Positions 8,655 through 18,686 of a stretch of 64,000 nt of DNA are shown here, piece by piece. The notes under the pieces are model-generated. The model did no database searches, had not been told where the DNA came from, and was given only the letters and a program-made list of their open reading frames with translations. Position 1 is the first letter of the stretch. Every line of letters begins with the position of its first letter. The position numbers and the translations under genes are program-made. Origin of the DNA: Dyella ginsengisoli LA-4 (GTDB lineage Bacteria > Pseudomonadota > Gammaproteobacteria > Xanthomonadales > Rhodanobacteraceae). The stretch covers positions 1 through 64,000 of the forward strand of contig NZ_AMSF01000013.1 in NCBI RefSeq assembly GCF_000334915.1, in the 5' to 3' direction.

Positions 8655-10229
8655 ATGACCACTGTAGATCAAAACGAAATCAACGCCGCCGTCTGGTCGG
8701 CGTGCGACACCTTCCGCGGCACCGTGGATCCCAGCATATATAAGGATTACGTCCTTACGATGCTGTTCCTGAAGTACGTTTCGGACGTCTGGCAGGACCA
8801 CTACGAAGAGTACAAGGCGCAGTACGGTGACCACCCCGAGCTGATCGAGGAGATGCTCAAGAATGAGCGTTTCGTGCTGCCGTCACGGGCCAACTTCTAT
8901 GCACTCCATGAGCAGCGGCATTCGCCCGGAAACGGTGAGCGCATCGACAAGGCGCTGCACGCTATCGAAGAGGCCAACATCGGCAAGCTGCGCGACGTCT
9001 TCCAGGACATCAGCTTCAACTCCACCAAACTGGGCGACGAGCAGCAGAAGAACGACATCCTGCGACACCTGCTGGAGGATTTCGCCAAGCCAGAGCTCAA
9101 CTTGCGCCCCAGTCGCGTCGGCACCCTCGACATCATCGGCAACGCCTACGAGTTCCTGATCAAGAACTTCGCGTCCACCAGCGGCAAGAAGGCGGGCGAG
9201 TTCTACACCCCGCCGGAAGTCTCGACTCTGATGGCGCAGCTGATGGATCCGCAAGAGGGCGATGAAATCAGCGATCCCACGTGCGGCTCCGGTTCGCTTC
9301 TTCTCAAGGTCGGCCGGCTGATCCGCGAGCGCACGGGTTCGCGCAAGTACGCGCTGTACGGCCAGGAAGCCATCGGCAGCACCTGGGCGCTTGCCAAGAT
9401 GAACATGTTTCTGCACGGTGAGGACAACCACCGCATCGAGTGGGGCGACACCATCCGCAACCCCAAGCTGCTTGATGGTGAGGCTGCGTGGGATCCGTTC
9501 TCGGCAGTGCGCGGGAAAAAGAAATCTCCGTCCGAGCCGTCAATAAAGCCGGCCAGCCTCAAGCACTTCGACATCGTCGTCGCCAACCCGCCGTTCTCGC
9601 TGGAAAAGTGGGGCCACGAGGGTGCCGAGGCCGACACCTTCAGCCGTTTCCGTCGCGGCGTGCCACCACGTACGAAGGGTGACTACGCCTTCATCTTGCA
9701 CATGATCGAGACCATGAAGCCAGGCAGCGGCCGCATGGCGGTGGTCGTGCCGCATGGTGTGCTGTTCCGTGGCGCTGCCGAAGGCCGAATCCGCAAACAG
9801 CTGATCGACGAGAACCTGCTCGACGTGGTGATCGGCCTGCCGGAGAAGCTGTTCTACGGCACCGGTATTCCTGCGGCCATCCTGGTATTTCGCAAGAAGA
9901 AGGCCGACGACAAGGTGTTGTTCATTGACGCCAGCCGTGATTACCAGGACGGCAAGAACCAGAACTTCCTTCGCGCCGAGGATCTCAAGAGCATCGTCGA
10001 TACCGTGCAGGCTCGCCGGAGCGTGGACAAGTACGCCTATCTCGCTAGCCCAGCCGAAATCGCCGAGAACGACTACAACCTCAACATCCCGCGCTACGTC
10101 GATACCTTCGAAGAAGAGGCCGAAATCGACCTGATGGCAGTGCGCAAGGAGCGCCTCGAGCTCAAGGCCGAGCTGGCCAGGCTGGAAGAGCAGATGGCGA
10201 GCTACCTTAAGGAGCTGGGGTATGAGTGA
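8655..10229 (+). CDS. hsdM: Type I restriction-modification DNA methyltransferase subunit HsdM
   Basis: The product is 524 residues. It transfers methyl groups from S-adenosyl-methionine to adenine N6 at sites chosen by HsdS, and it forms the core of the R-M complex. The N-terminal helical HsdM domain (about residues 5-160) is followed by the methyltransferase domain, with the AdoMet-binding motif DPTCGSGS at about residue 206 and the catalytic NPPF at about residue 312. The C-terminus is a charged helix. The frame is open upstream to 8403, but that part overlaps the half-HsdS gene; ATG 8655, five bases after the hsdS stop, is taken as the start. Confidence 0.96.
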   Translation: MTTVDQNEINAAVWSACDTFRGTVDPSIYKDYVLTMLFLKYVSDVWQDHYEEYKAQYGDHPELIEEMLKNERFVLPSRANFYALHEQRHSPGNGERIDKALHAIEEANIGKLRDVFQDISFNSTKLGDEQQKNDILRHLLEDFAKPELNLRPSRVGTLDIIGNAYEFLIKNFASTSGKKAGEFYTPPEVSTLMAQLMDPQEGDEISDPTCGSGSLLLKVGRLIRERTGSRKYALYGQEAIGSTWALAKMNMFLHGEDNHRIEWGDTIRNPKLLDGEAAWDPFSAVRGKKKSPSEPSIKPASLKHFDIVVANPPFSLEKWGHEGAEADTFSRFRRGVPPRTKGDYAFILHMIETMKPGSGRMAVVVPHGVLFRGAAEGRIRKQLIDENLLDVVIGLPEKLFYGTGIPAAILVFRKKKADDKVLFIDASRDYQDGKNQNFLRAEDLKSIVDTVQARRSVDKYAYLASPAEIAENDYNLNIPRYVDTFEEEAEIDLMAVRKERLELKAELARLEEQMASYLKELGYE

Positions 10230-11304
10230 GCGCAAACCGACGGATAAGCCGGTATCCACTCAGGTGAGGGATCAGATGGAGCCGCGCCTTTCCGAGGGCG
10301 AGCTGGTGCTGTACGCCACCGAGGACGGGCTATCCCGGCTCTACCTGCGGGCGGAGGACGGTACCGTTTGGCTAACCCAGGCCGAAATGGCTGAGCTGTT
10401 CCAGACCAGCAAGCAGAACATTAGCTTGCATATCAAGAGGATACTCGCCGAAGGCGAGCAAGCTGAATCAACCGTCAAGTTTTACTTGACCGTTCAAACC
10501 GAGGGCGAGCGGCGAGTTCGGCGCAAGGTCTATCTGTATGAGCTGGACATGATCCTGGCCGTCGGATACCGGGTGAAATCCCCACGCGGCACGCAGTTTC
10601 GCCAGTGGGCCACCGCTCACCTGAAGGAATACCTGGTCAAGGGCTTCGTCATGGACGACGAGCGCCTGAAGGACCCGGCTGGCTGGGACTATTTCGACGA
10701 CCTGCTGCAGCGCATCCGCGAGATCCGCGCTTCGGAAAAACGGTTCTACCAGAAGCTGCGCGACCTGTTCGCCTTGTCCGTCGACTACCAGGACGATCCG
10801 GAAGCCACGGGCCGGTTCTTCGCCACCGTGCAGAACAAAATGCTGTACGCCGTGGCCGGCAAGACTGCCGCCGAAATCGTAGTGGAACGCGCTGATCCCG
10901 AGCAGCCCAACATGGCGCTCACCAGCTGGAAGGCCAGCCGTGTGCGCAAGACCGACGTAGTGGTCGCCAAGAACTATCTCCGCGCCGACGAGATCGATGC
11001 CCTCAACCGTATTGCAACCATGTTCCTCGACTACGCCGAGGATCGCGCCAGCCAGCGGCAGAATCTGCGCATGGCGGACTGGCAGCAGTATGTAGATCGC
11101 TTCGTCGAGTTCAACGAGCGCCCCTTGCTCAAGCATGCAGGCTCGGTCAGCCACGAGCGCATGCAGCAGGTGGCACACGAGCGTTATGCGGAGTTCGACG
11201 CCAAGCGGCGCGCGGCTGAAGCCTTGCAAGCAGATGCAGAAGACATGCGGGAGTTGGAGCGGGTCGAGAAGCTCGCTCGCAAAGGGGGCGGGCATGCTTC
11301 CTAA
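10222..11304 (+). CDS. rhuM: RhuM-family protein
   Basis: The 360-residue protein has the features of the RhuM family often found inside type I R-M loci: the TVWLTQAEMAELF helix-turn-helix-like start, SKQNISLHIKRIL, a VGYRVKSPRGTQFRQWAT core and a C-terminal helical region. The name comes from a Salmonella gene, but no biochemical role is established. It starts inside hsdM (8-bp overlap) and ends inside the second hsdS (11-bp overlap), so it is expressed with the R-M genes and may modulate them. Confidence 0.9.
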   Translation: MSERKPTDKPVSTQVRDQMEPRLSEGELVLYATEDGLSRLYLRAEDGTVWLTQAEMAELFQTSKQNISLHIKRILAEGEQAESTVKFYLTVQTEGERRVRRKVYLYELDMILAVGYRVKSPRGTQFRQWATAHLKEYLVKGFVMDDERLKDPAGWDYFDDLLQRIREIRASEKRFYQKLRDLFALSVDYQDDPEATGRFFATVQNKMLYAVAGKTAAEIVVERADPEQPNMALTSWKASRVRKTDVVVAKNYLRADEIDALNRIATMFLDYAEDRASQRQNLRMADWQQYVDRFVEFNERPLLKHAGSVSHERMQQVAHERYAEFDAKRRAAEALQADAEDMRELERVEKLARKGGGHAS

Positions 11305-12484
11305 GGGGTGGACACGCAAGCCTTTGGCTGACTGTGCGAAATTCGTTTCAGGCGGCACTCCGAACAAGGACACCGAGGCGTATTGGGGTGGTGATTTCCC
11401 CTGGATCACCGCGAAGGACATGAAGCAGTTCCGCCTTGGTGCATCCGGGCTGACTCTTACCGAAGCGGGCAAGGCACAAACACGCACGGTACCTGCCGGC
11501 TCCATTCTCGTACTGACGCGCGGCATGACGCTGCTGAAAGACTTGCCCGTTTGCGTAACAGCAACCGATGCCGCCTTCAATCAGGACGTCAAGGCGTTGC
11601 TCCCCTTCGACGGTGTTGATGCCGACTATCTTGCTTGCCAGTTGATTGCCAGCAAGAACGAAATCCTTGGCCTCGTTGATACGGCAGGTCACGGTACGGG
11701 ACGTCTCGACACTGACCTGCTAAAGGACTTCGAGGTGGTCATTGCGCCAAGGGCGGAGCAAAAACGTGTCGCGAAGCTGCTGTCCGTATGGGACGCCGCC
11801 ATCGCCACCACCGAGCGCTTGCTGGCCAATAGTCGAATGCAGAAGTCAGCACTCGCGCGCACTCTTCTAGCGCCACAGCGGAAGGGCGGCAGTTGGAAGA
11901 CATACCGCCTCGGCTCGCTCTTTCACGAAAGGGCTGAAACGCGCCGCGACAACCTTCCGCTGCTCTCCATTACACGCGACGAAGGCGTTATTCCGCGTGA
12001 CGACGTGGGACGTAAGGACACCTCTAACGAGGACAAATCCAAGTACCTGCGCATCTGTCCCGGCGACATCGGTTACAACACCATGCGCATGTGGCAAGGC
12101 GTCTCGGCATTATCGTCGCTCGAAGGAATCGTCAGTCCCGCCTACACCATTGTGACGCCCAACGAGAAAATTGACGGTCATTACGCCGCCTACCTGTTCA
12201 AGCTGCCGAGCATGGTGTTCACGTTCTACCGTCACTCGCAGGGGCTCGTGTCGGACACCTGGAGCCTGAAGTTCGAGCACTTCAAGAAAATCAGTGTTGC
12301 CATTCCGAGTCGCGCGGAGCAGGAGCGCATCGTCTGTGTTCTTACCGCTTCCGATGAGGTCATCGCGAGCTTGAATGCCCAAGTAGACAAACTCCGCGCC
12401 GAAAAATCAGCCCTGATGCAGCAGCTCCTCACCGGCAGGCGCCGCGTGCGCCTTCCTGCCTCACCTGAGGCCGTATCTGTATGA
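11294..12484 (+). CDS. hsdS: Type I restriction specificity subunit HsdS (full length)
   Basis: The 396-residue protein has the usual two-TRD architecture: TRD1 (about residues 1-150, starting GWTRKPLADCAKFVSGGTP), a first conserved helix (PRAEQKRVAKLL), TRD2 (about 200-340, starting WKTYRLGSLF) and a second conserved helix (SRAEQERIVCVL). It decides which DNA sequence the HsdM and HsdR subunits act on. The frame is open further upstream, but that part lies in rhuM; the ATG at 11294 follows a GGGGGCGGG purine run and is preferred. It overlaps hsdR by ATGA. Confidence 0.93.
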   Translation: MLPKGWTRKPLADCAKFVSGGTPNKDTEAYWGGDFPWITAKDMKQFRLGASGLTLTEAGKAQTRTVPAGSILVLTRGMTLLKDLPVCVTATDAAFNQDVKALLPFDGVDADYLACQLIASKNEILGLVDTAGHGTGRLDTDLLKDFEVVIAPRAEQKRVAKLLSVWDAAIATTERLLANSRMQKSALARTLLAPQRKGGSWKTYRLGSLFHERAETRRDNLPLLSITRDEGVIPRDDVGRKDTSNEDKSKYLRICPGDIGYNTMRMWQGVSALSSLEGIVSPAYTIVTPNEKIDGHYAAYLFKLPSMVFTFYRHSQGLVSDTWSLKFEHFKKISVAIPSRAEQERIVCVLTASDEVIASLNAQVDKLRAEKSALMQQLLTGRRRVRLPASPEAVSV

Positions 12485-15400
12485 ACGGAAGCGCCCCCGA
12501 TACCCGCGAGCAGGCCAGTGCGCAGATACCCGCGCTGCACCTGCTGGCCAACCTCGGCTGGCGGTATCTGGGAACGGCGGCATGCCTCGCGCTTCGCGGA
12601 AGCACTCGCGAGATACTGCTCAAGCCCCGTCTGATCGAGGCCCTGCAGGCTCGGCGATTCGACTACAAGGGGGGGCTTTATCCACTGTCGCCCAGTGCGA
12701 TCGACCAGATCGTGCGCGAGCTGTCGGCGCTATCGTTGGCCGAAGGGCTGCTGGCGGCTAACGAGCGGCTATACAACAAACTCGCGCTGGGCATCACCGT
12801 CACCGAGTTCATGCCCGACGGCAAAAAGCACCAGCCGACCATTCCCATCATCGACTGGAGTAATCCGGCGGCGAACTTGTGGGACGTCACCGAGGAGTGC
12901 GAGCTTTTGTCCGCGCAGGGTACGCATCACCGCACGCCGGACATCGTGTGCTACGTGAACGGCTTGCCGCTGGCGGTGATCGAGGCCAAGCGCCCCGAGT
13001 CCGGCCATGCCGGCAAGGCGATGGTGAACGAAGGCATCAGTCAGCACTTGCGTAACCAGCGTCAGGATGAGATTCCGCAGCTGTTTGTCTACGCACAGCT
13101 GCTGCTGTCGATTAGTCAGACCGATGGCCGCTATGGCACTACGCACACGGCCGCCAAGTTCTGGTCTCGCTGGCGCGAGGAAGAGTTCGACGACAAAGCG
13201 CTCACGACGCTGAAGAACCGTACGCTGCCACTGGATACACAGCCCGCACTGTTCGACGGCAAGCCGCCCAAGTTGCGTGCTTACTTCGAAGCATTGTGGG
13301 CGCGGCCGATGCTGCCCACAGACCAGGACCGTCTCCTCGCCGGTTTGCTTGCGCCCGCTCGCCTGCTCGAGTTCCTGCGTGGCTTTGTGCTGTTCGATCG
13401 CAAGGTGGGCAAGGTGGTCGCGCGCTATCAGCAGTTTTTTGGCATCCGTGCCCTGCTGGCGCGCATTGCGCAGAAGCGGCCAGATGGCGGGCGTGAGGGC
13501 GGCGTCCTCTGGCACACCACGGGTTCGGGCAAGAGCTTCACCATGGTCTTCCTCACCAAGGCGCTGCTCTTGAACGAGGCGTTGAAAGAGTGCCGGGTGG
13601 TGGTGGTGACTGACCGTCTCGACCTGGAAGCCCAGTTGGCGCGCAACTTCATGACCGGTGGTGCGTTCGGCTCGGCTATCGGCACGCGCAAGGAGGCCGA
13701 GCACAGCAAGGCTACTTCCGGGCGCGAGCTCGCGCGGCGCATTGGTCACGGCACCGAACGCATCACTTTTTCGCTGGTGCAGAAGTTCAATACGGCTTCC
13801 AAGCTGCCGGAGTGCCGTAATGACTCGGCCGATCTGGTGGTACTGGTGGACGAGGGTCACCGGAGCCATGGCGGCGAAACCCACGAGCGTATGCGCAAGG
13901 CGCTACCGAAGGCGGCCTATATCGCCTTCACCGGCACGCCCTTGCTGAAGGACGAAAAGACGGCGAACAAGTTCGGTGCCATCGTGCACGCCTATTCCAT
14001 GCAGCGCGCGGTGGAGGACGAAACCGTGGCGCCGCTGCTCTACGAAGAGCGCGTGCCAGAGCTGGATATCAACGAGGATGCCGTCAACCGCTGGTTCGAC
14101 AAGATCACTGCCGCCCTGTCGTCCGCCCAGAGCTCGGATCTCAAGAAGAAGTTCGCCAGCAAACGGGCTATCTATGGCGCGGCCAACCGCATCGAATTGA
14201 TCGCCTGGGACATTGCCACGCACTTCAACGAGAACATCAAGCAGTTGGAGCTCGGTCTGAAAGGCCAGGTAGCTACCGACAGCAAGCTCGACGCGATCCG
14301 CTACAAGAAGGCGCTGGACGAAACCGGCCTGGTGACCAGTGCTGTTGTGATTTCTGCGCCTGACACCCGCGAAGGCAATGCCGAGATCGACGAAGACGCG
14401 ATGCCGGAAGTGCAGAAGTGGTGGAAGCAGAACATCGTGGATCGCAAGCTCGATCCTGAGGAATACGAGAAGCAGGTGCTGCAGGACTTCGGTAGTGACG
14501 GTTCGCCGGACCTGCTGATTGTGGTCGACAAGCTGCTCACAGGCTTCGACGAGCCACGAAACACCGTGCTTTACATCGACAAGCCGCTGAAAGGCCACAA
14601 CCTCATCCAGGCCGTGGCGCGCGTGAACCGCCTGCACGACGCCAAGCGCTATGGCGTGCTGGTGGATTACCGCGGCATCCTCAAGGAGCTGGATGTGGCG
14701 GTGCGTGCCTATCAGGATCTGGAAGAGCGCACCCAAGGCGGCTACGAGCTGGCCGATCTCGATGGCCTATATCGCAGCTTCAGTACGGAGTACAAACGTC
14801 TGCCCGCCTTGCACGAGCGCCTGTGGTCGTTCTTCAAGAGCGTGGCCAACCGCAAGGACACCGAACAGTACCGCGAGATCCTGAAGCCGCACCTCGTGAA
14901 GGGTACAGTTGGGGAAGAATATGACGAGCGGCAAAAGCTGCGCGACGACTTTTCGGCGGCGCTGACGGAGTTCGGCCTGTGCCTGCAGACGGCGCTCTCC
15001 TCGCGCAGCTTTTTCGAAGATCAAAGCTTCTCCGAGGAGCTGATCCGTCGATATAAGGATGACCTGCGCTTCTTCTCCACTCTGCGCCAAATTGCCCGCA
15101 GGGATGCGATGGAGACGATCGACTACAGCGTCTACGAGGATCAGATCCGCAAGCTGGTGGACAAGCAGGTGATTGGCCGCGAGGTTCGCGATCCGCAGGG
15201 CGTGTATCTGGTTCATGAGTTAGGCAAGGTCGAGGATCCGCAAGGCTGGACCGAAGAAAAGACTCGCAACGAAACCGACCTCATCAAGACACGCGTGCGC
15301 AAGACCATCGAGCAAGAACTCGCAGAAGACCCGTACGCCCAGAAGGTATTTGGCGAGCTTCTGCGGCAGGCGATCGCCGAGGCGGAGGCGATGTTCGACC

Positions 15401-15777
15401 ATCCCCTGAAGCAGTACGCACTGTTCAAAGCATTCGAGCAGAAGGTCGAGGCGCGTGAGACTCCTGGCATACCATCCGCATTGGCGGAGAACCGATACGC
15501 CATGGCCTACTTTGGTGCTCTGAAAATGGTGCTTGGCGACGCTGCCTTTGACGCCATGGAGGAAACAGAGCACCAGGCCTACACCGATCTTGCCGTGGAG
15601 ATCGATCAGGTGGTGCGCGATGCCATCGCCGAGAACTCGCTCAACCCGCAGAACATCGAGGCGGCGGTGCGCAAGGCGTTACTCCCAAAGCTCTTCGCGC
15701 GAGTGGGCCTGGATCAGGCGAAGGCCGTGGTTGACCAGATCATCCAGATCGTGCGGGTGGGCTTGAGTCGTGCGTGA
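12481..15777 (+). CDS. hsdR: Type I restriction endonuclease subunit HsdR
   Basis: The 1098-residue protein is the motor and nuclease of the R-M complex. The PD-(D/E)xK nuclease lies near the N-terminus (Asp154, Glu168, Lys170 in PDI...EAK). Helicase motifs follow: Walker A TGSGKS at about residue 347, the DEAD-box variant DEGH at about 456, TGTP at about 483, and a later segment with LLTGFDEPR and ARVNR. The C-terminal helical domain contacts HsdM. It overlaps hsdS by four bases, and its own stop overlaps the GTG start of the metalloprotease gene. No frameshift is seen, so the R-M system appears intact. Confidence 0.96.
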   Translation: MNGSAPDTREQASAQIPALHLLANLGWRYLGTAACLALRGSTREILLKPRLIEALQARRFDYKGGLYPLSPSAIDQIVRELSALSLAEGLLAANERLYNKLALGITVTEFMPDGKKHQPTIPIIDWSNPAANLWDVTEECELLSAQGTHHRTPDIVCYVNGLPLAVIEAKRPESGHAGKAMVNEGISQHLRNQRQDEIPQLFVYAQLLLSISQTDGRYGTTHTAAKFWSRWREEEFDDKALTTLKNRTLPLDTQPALFDGKPPKLRAYFEALWARPMLPTDQDRLLAGLLAPARLLEFLRGFVLFDRKVGKVVARYQQFFGIRALLARIAQKRPDGGREGGVLWHTTGSGKSFTMVFLTKALLLNEALKECRVVVVTDRLDLEAQLARNFMTGGAFGSAIGTRKEAEHSKATSGRELARRIGHGTERITFSLVQKFNTASKLPECRNDSADLVVLVDEGHRSHGGETHERMRKALPKAAYIAFTGTPLLKDEKTANKFGAIVHAYSMQRAVEDETVAPLLYEERVPELDINEDAVNRWFDKITAALSSAQSSDLKKKFASKRAIYGAANRIELIAWDIATHFNENIKQLELGLKGQVATDSKLDAIRYKKALDETGLVTSAVVISAPDTREGNAEIDEDAMPEVQKWWKQNIVDRKLDPEEYEKQVLQDFGSDGSPDLLIVVDKLLTGFDEPRNTVLYIDKPLKGHNLIQAVARVNRLHDAKRYGVLVDYRGILKELDVAVRAYQDLEERTQGGYELADLDGLYRSFSTEYKRLPALHERLWSFFKSVANRKDTEQYREILKPHLVKGTVGEEYDERQKLRDDFSAALTEFGLCLQTALSSRSFFEDQSFSEELIRRYKDDLRFFSTLRQIARRDAMETIDYSVYEDQIRKLVDKQVIGREVRDPQGVYLVHELGKVEDPQGWTEEKTRNETDLIKTRVRKTIEQELAEDPYAQKVFGELLRQAIAEAEAMFDHPLKQYALFKAFEQKVEARETPGIPSALAENRYAMAYFGALKMVLGDAAFDAMEETEHQAYTDLAVEIDQVVRDAIAENSLNPQNIEAAVRKALLPKLFARVGLDQAKAVVDQIIQIVRVGLSRA

Positions 15778-16522
15778 GGTGTTACCGCATGAAGCCGACT
15801 GGAGCATCCACTACGGTGAGGAGATCATTCGGTTCGCAGTACGTAGGCAGCCGCAGCGCCATCGCGGCAGCATCGCCATCCACGTCGAGCCACCCGGCCG
15901 CGTGGTCGTGGATGCCCCGCATGATGCTTCGCGGCCAACCGTACTCGCCGCGGTGCGGAAGCGAGCGCGGTGGGTGCATGAACATCTCGCCAGCTTCCGC
16001 CGCCGGCACCTTCATGTATTGCCACGTGAATACGTCAGCGGCGAGGCCGTGATGTACCTCGGACGCCGTTATCGTCTGAAGGTGATTCCTGCTGACGTAG
16101 CCGAAGCCAGCGTAAAGCTGTGCGGAAATCGCCTTGAAGTGCGTAGCACCGATCCAGCGCCGGCAATGGTTCGCGCGGCCATGGAGGCCTGGTATCGAGC
16201 CCGTGCCCGTGCGGTGTTCGCCAAAGGCATCGACGACATGCTCGCGATGCTGCGTTGGAAGCCGGCCGCCCCGCCGATGCGCCTGCAGGCGATGAAAATC
16301 CAGTGGGGCAGCTGTTCGCCGGCAGGGCGGCTCACGCTCAATCCCTGGCTGGTGAAAGCGCCTCGCGATTGTATCGACTACGTGATCCTCCACGAGCTGT
16401 GCCATCTCAAGGAGCACAACCACAGCGCACGATTTTTCAGGTTGATGGATCGATACATGCCGACATGGCGGCAGCGAAAGGCGCGTCTAGATGAACTTGC
16501 CGAGGTCATTCTGAACCAATAG
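15770..16522 (+). CDS. YgjP/DUF45-type zinc metallopeptidase
   Basis: The product is 250 residues with the SprT/YgjP-like arrangement: an N-terminal beta-rich part ending in a YLGRRYRLKV segment, then WGSCSPAGRLTLN and the zinc-binding HELCHLKEHNH motif near residues 207-217. Members often travel with type I R-M genes, but the substrate is unknown. It starts with GTG inside the hsdR stop region (8-bp overlap), so it belongs to the same operon and may process or protect the R-M proteins. It converges with the SseB-like gene. Confidence 0.88.
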   Translation: MREVLPHEADWSIHYGEEIIRFAVRRQPQRHRGSIAIHVEPPGRVVVDAPHDASRPTVLAAVRKRARWVHEHLASFRRRHLHVLPREYVSGEAVMYLGRRYRLKVIPADVAEASVKLCGNRLEVRSTDPAPAMVRAAMEAWYRARARAVFAKGIDDMLAMLRWKPAAPPMRLQAMKIQWGSCSPAGRLTLNPWLVKAPRDCIDYVILHELCHLKEHNHSARFFRLMDRYMPTWRQRKARLDELAEVILNQ

Positions 16523-16553
16523 ATACAGCATGCTTGCGAACCTGGCGCTTTGA

Positions 16554-17297
16554 TCAGGTCCCGAAGAGCTGCACACCGCGATAACAGATTTCGTCAAACG
16601 GCTCGTCTGCTGTGAGAAATCTCATGTCGAGCGGCAATGCGAGCTCGAGTTCCTCTGTTTTGAAAGCGAGCGCGATTAGCTGGAGGAGGCGTTCCTGATG
16701 TGCCTTACTGGCCACGACGGTGAGGAGCAGTGTGGCCGCTGCGTTCTCCTCTTGACGGCGTACTTCCGTTAGGAACGCGGCTCTTACCGTGGTCTCCTTC
16801 TCAAAGAGGTTGCGTAGGATGATGTGGAGCGAAGCCGTCGACACTGATGGCGGTGCTGCTAGGACCTGCACGCTCGCAGGGATCTCGTCCCAGGTGAAGT
16901 TGCCTAGGGCTCTTCCCTCCAGAAGGGCTATGACTTCGGGTGGGTAGAGGGCGATGGCATCTGTGTTTGGGTTAAGCATCAGGGACGCACCTCTTGTCAG
17001 CTCGAATAGGCTTCGACCAGACATCGCCACGATGAGAGCTGCGTTGTTTGCTGCCGCTTCTGCTTGCGCCTTGTCGCTGAAGAACGGGAGCACGGTCTGT
17101 CCGTTGTCTGGACGTACAAACTGGAGGAAGCGCATGACACCCTTGGGAGGGCTCTCCATAGGTACGTGGGCGTAAACCGTGGAGTCGAGCAACGCTTTGA
17201 AGAAATCATCTTGAGCACGCTCAGCTTCTGCTCCAGACGATGGACTCCTTGCAGCATCAAGCAGTTGCGCAAGCGTACCGGGCGCCGTTTGGGCCAT
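16554..17297 (-). CDS. SseB-family protein
   Basis: The 247-residue product carries the SseB N-terminal domain pattern (TVYAHVP, LPFFSDKAQAEAA, LMLNPNTDAIALYPPEVIALL) and a C-terminal part like that of enhanced-serine-sensitivity SseB proteins (VRAAFLTEVRR). Such proteins are cytoplasmic and of poorly defined function; the similarity to type III secretion SseB is in name and domain only. It reads in the same direction as the transposition genes, 60 bp downstream of tniQ, and could be co-transcribed. There is no secretion locus nearby. Confidence 0.75.
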   Translation of the reverse strand: MAQTAPGTLAQLLDAARSPSSGAEAERAQDDFFKALLDSTVYAHVPMESPPKGVMRFLQFVRPDNGQTVLPFFSDKAQAEAAANNAALIVAMSGRSLFELTRGASLMLNPNTDAIALYPPEVIALLEGRALGNFTWDEIPASVQVLAAPPSVSTASLHIILRNLFEKETTVRAAFLTEVRRQEENAAATLLLTVVASKAHQERLLQLIALAFKTEELELALPLDMRFLTADEPFDEICYRGVQLFGT

Positions 17298-17357
17298 TGT
17301 CTTAACCTGCGGATAGATAGGGCGAGGTATCGATCGCCACTTGGGTGGGCCGCTACG

Positions 17358-18686
17358 TCAGTCGCTGCTGTGACCACGGCTTGATGCGGCGAGTGGCTCG
17401 TCAGTGGGGAGCTCGCGGCGTGCATTCATCTTGGCCACGGCTACTCGAAGCGCCGATCGCGCAATTGCTTTGGGAACATGGATTTCCCTCATCACTTCAG
17501 CAACCGCATTGGCCCGATGCAGTCGCCGTCCGGACCGCCGCGCTTGCTCAAGCAGCCTCGCGATATAGCTGCATGCGACGCTAAAACTTATGCATTTTTG
17601 GTTTTCTGCGCGTCGCCGCCGCTCATTGGTGTAGCTTGAACAAAGCTCCGGGTGGTTGTCATAAAAGCTGGAGATACACACCTTGAATTCCTGGCACAGA
17701 CTTCGCAATGGTGGAAGCATGGTCGTGGACGGAAGCGCCAGTAACTTTCGCAAAGTGGCTTCACAAAGCCGATAACCTGGCTTGTTAAACGCACACCGGC
17801 GCGGCGGGCGAGGGATAGAAATGTCTCGTTCGAACAATGCCGGCGAGACAGCTTCGTCTGGTCGAAGGAGGACGTCGATGGGAGTTGTTCCCCAGCGCGC
17901 TGCCATCGCAAAAATGGTTGACCAGCGATTGCCTTGAGACCTCAGCTTCTCCACTTCCTTGGACATAGGCCGTTGACGGTGCTCTGCGGAAGCAACCGCC
18001 ACAACCTTCTTAATGAAGGTCTTGACGGCGTCAGGAGAGATTTCCTGGGAGGTGGGAGTCGCTATATGTTCGAGAACCTCCAGCATTCGAGCCTGACACC
18101 ATGCTTCCCAAGGCGTGGGCACGTCTCGTGCCGAGTTATGCACTTTTAATTCAAAGCCGCACCTGATGCACAGTTTGCGAGCTCGGCCGACGGGCCAGTT
18201 CCTTTGGTACGAGCCGCACCGAGCACACTGATCTAAGAGCTTCGACCCGTGCGTAGGACAGTACGTTATTTGTGGCACCCACCATGCCAGCGGTTCGGCA
18301 ACGATATCCTCGCGCTGCGCATAGCAAATCGGACACCATCGACGTCTTTCTACGCATGATCCGGATTGATTTCGACTTAAAACTCCTCGAAGACGCAACA
18401 ATGTTCCGTGCACCAGATTATCTGCACCAGTCAGTCGTTGCAGTCGCTCGACAAGAACGGCTGTCCGACCTGAGTGTGCGCAAAATTCAATCGGATAGAG
18501 ATCAATGCTTTGCAGTCGTGGCAGACCATCGCTACGCAGGTATATGGAATCGTTGCATACCACCTTGGCCAGCTGCTTCCCGGTAACCTGGTGTGCATCT
18601 GCGAGGCGGCAATAGTAAGACGCCAACGATTCGACAAGTGGAGTGCCTAAGCCGTGCAAATGAAGGGGCGCGAGGATTGATCTCAT
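17358..18686 (-). CDS. tniQ: TniQ/TnsD-like target selector
   Basis: The 442-residue protein has the TniQ layout: an N-terminal GTPLVESLASYYCRLADAH segment, then a zinc-finger region (WCPICYAQ, YCPTHGS, CARCGS, CIRCG) at about residues 115-180, followed by a helical, basic C-terminal half with a possible helix-turn-helix. TniQ/TnsD proteins recognise the target site and recruit TnsC. The ATG overlaps the tnsC stop by four bases. At 442 residues it is longer than the short TniQ of CRISPR-associated transposons and closer to DNA-binding TnsD forms, which fits insertion at a fixed chromosomal site. Confidence 0.88.
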   Translation of the reverse strand: MRSILAPLHLHGLGTPLVESLASYYCRLADAHQVTGKQLAKVVCNDSIYLRSDGLPRLQSIDLYPIEFCAHSGRTAVLVERLQRLTGADNLVHGTLLRLRGVLSRNQSGSCVERRRWCPICYAQREDIVAEPLAWWVPQITYCPTHGSKLLDQCARCGSYQRNWPVGRARKLCIRCGFELKVHNSARDVPTPWEAWCQARMLEVLEHIATPTSQEISPDAVKTFIKKVVAVASAEHRQRPMSKEVEKLRSQGNRWSTIFAMAARWGTTPIDVLLRPDEAVSPALFERDISIPRPPRRCAFNKPGYRLCEATLRKLLALPSTTMLPPLRSLCQEFKVCISSFYDNHPELCSSYTNERRRRAENQKCISFSVACSYIARLLEQARRSGRRLHRANAVAEVMREIHVPKAIARSALRVAVAKMNARRELPTDEPLAASSRGHSSD

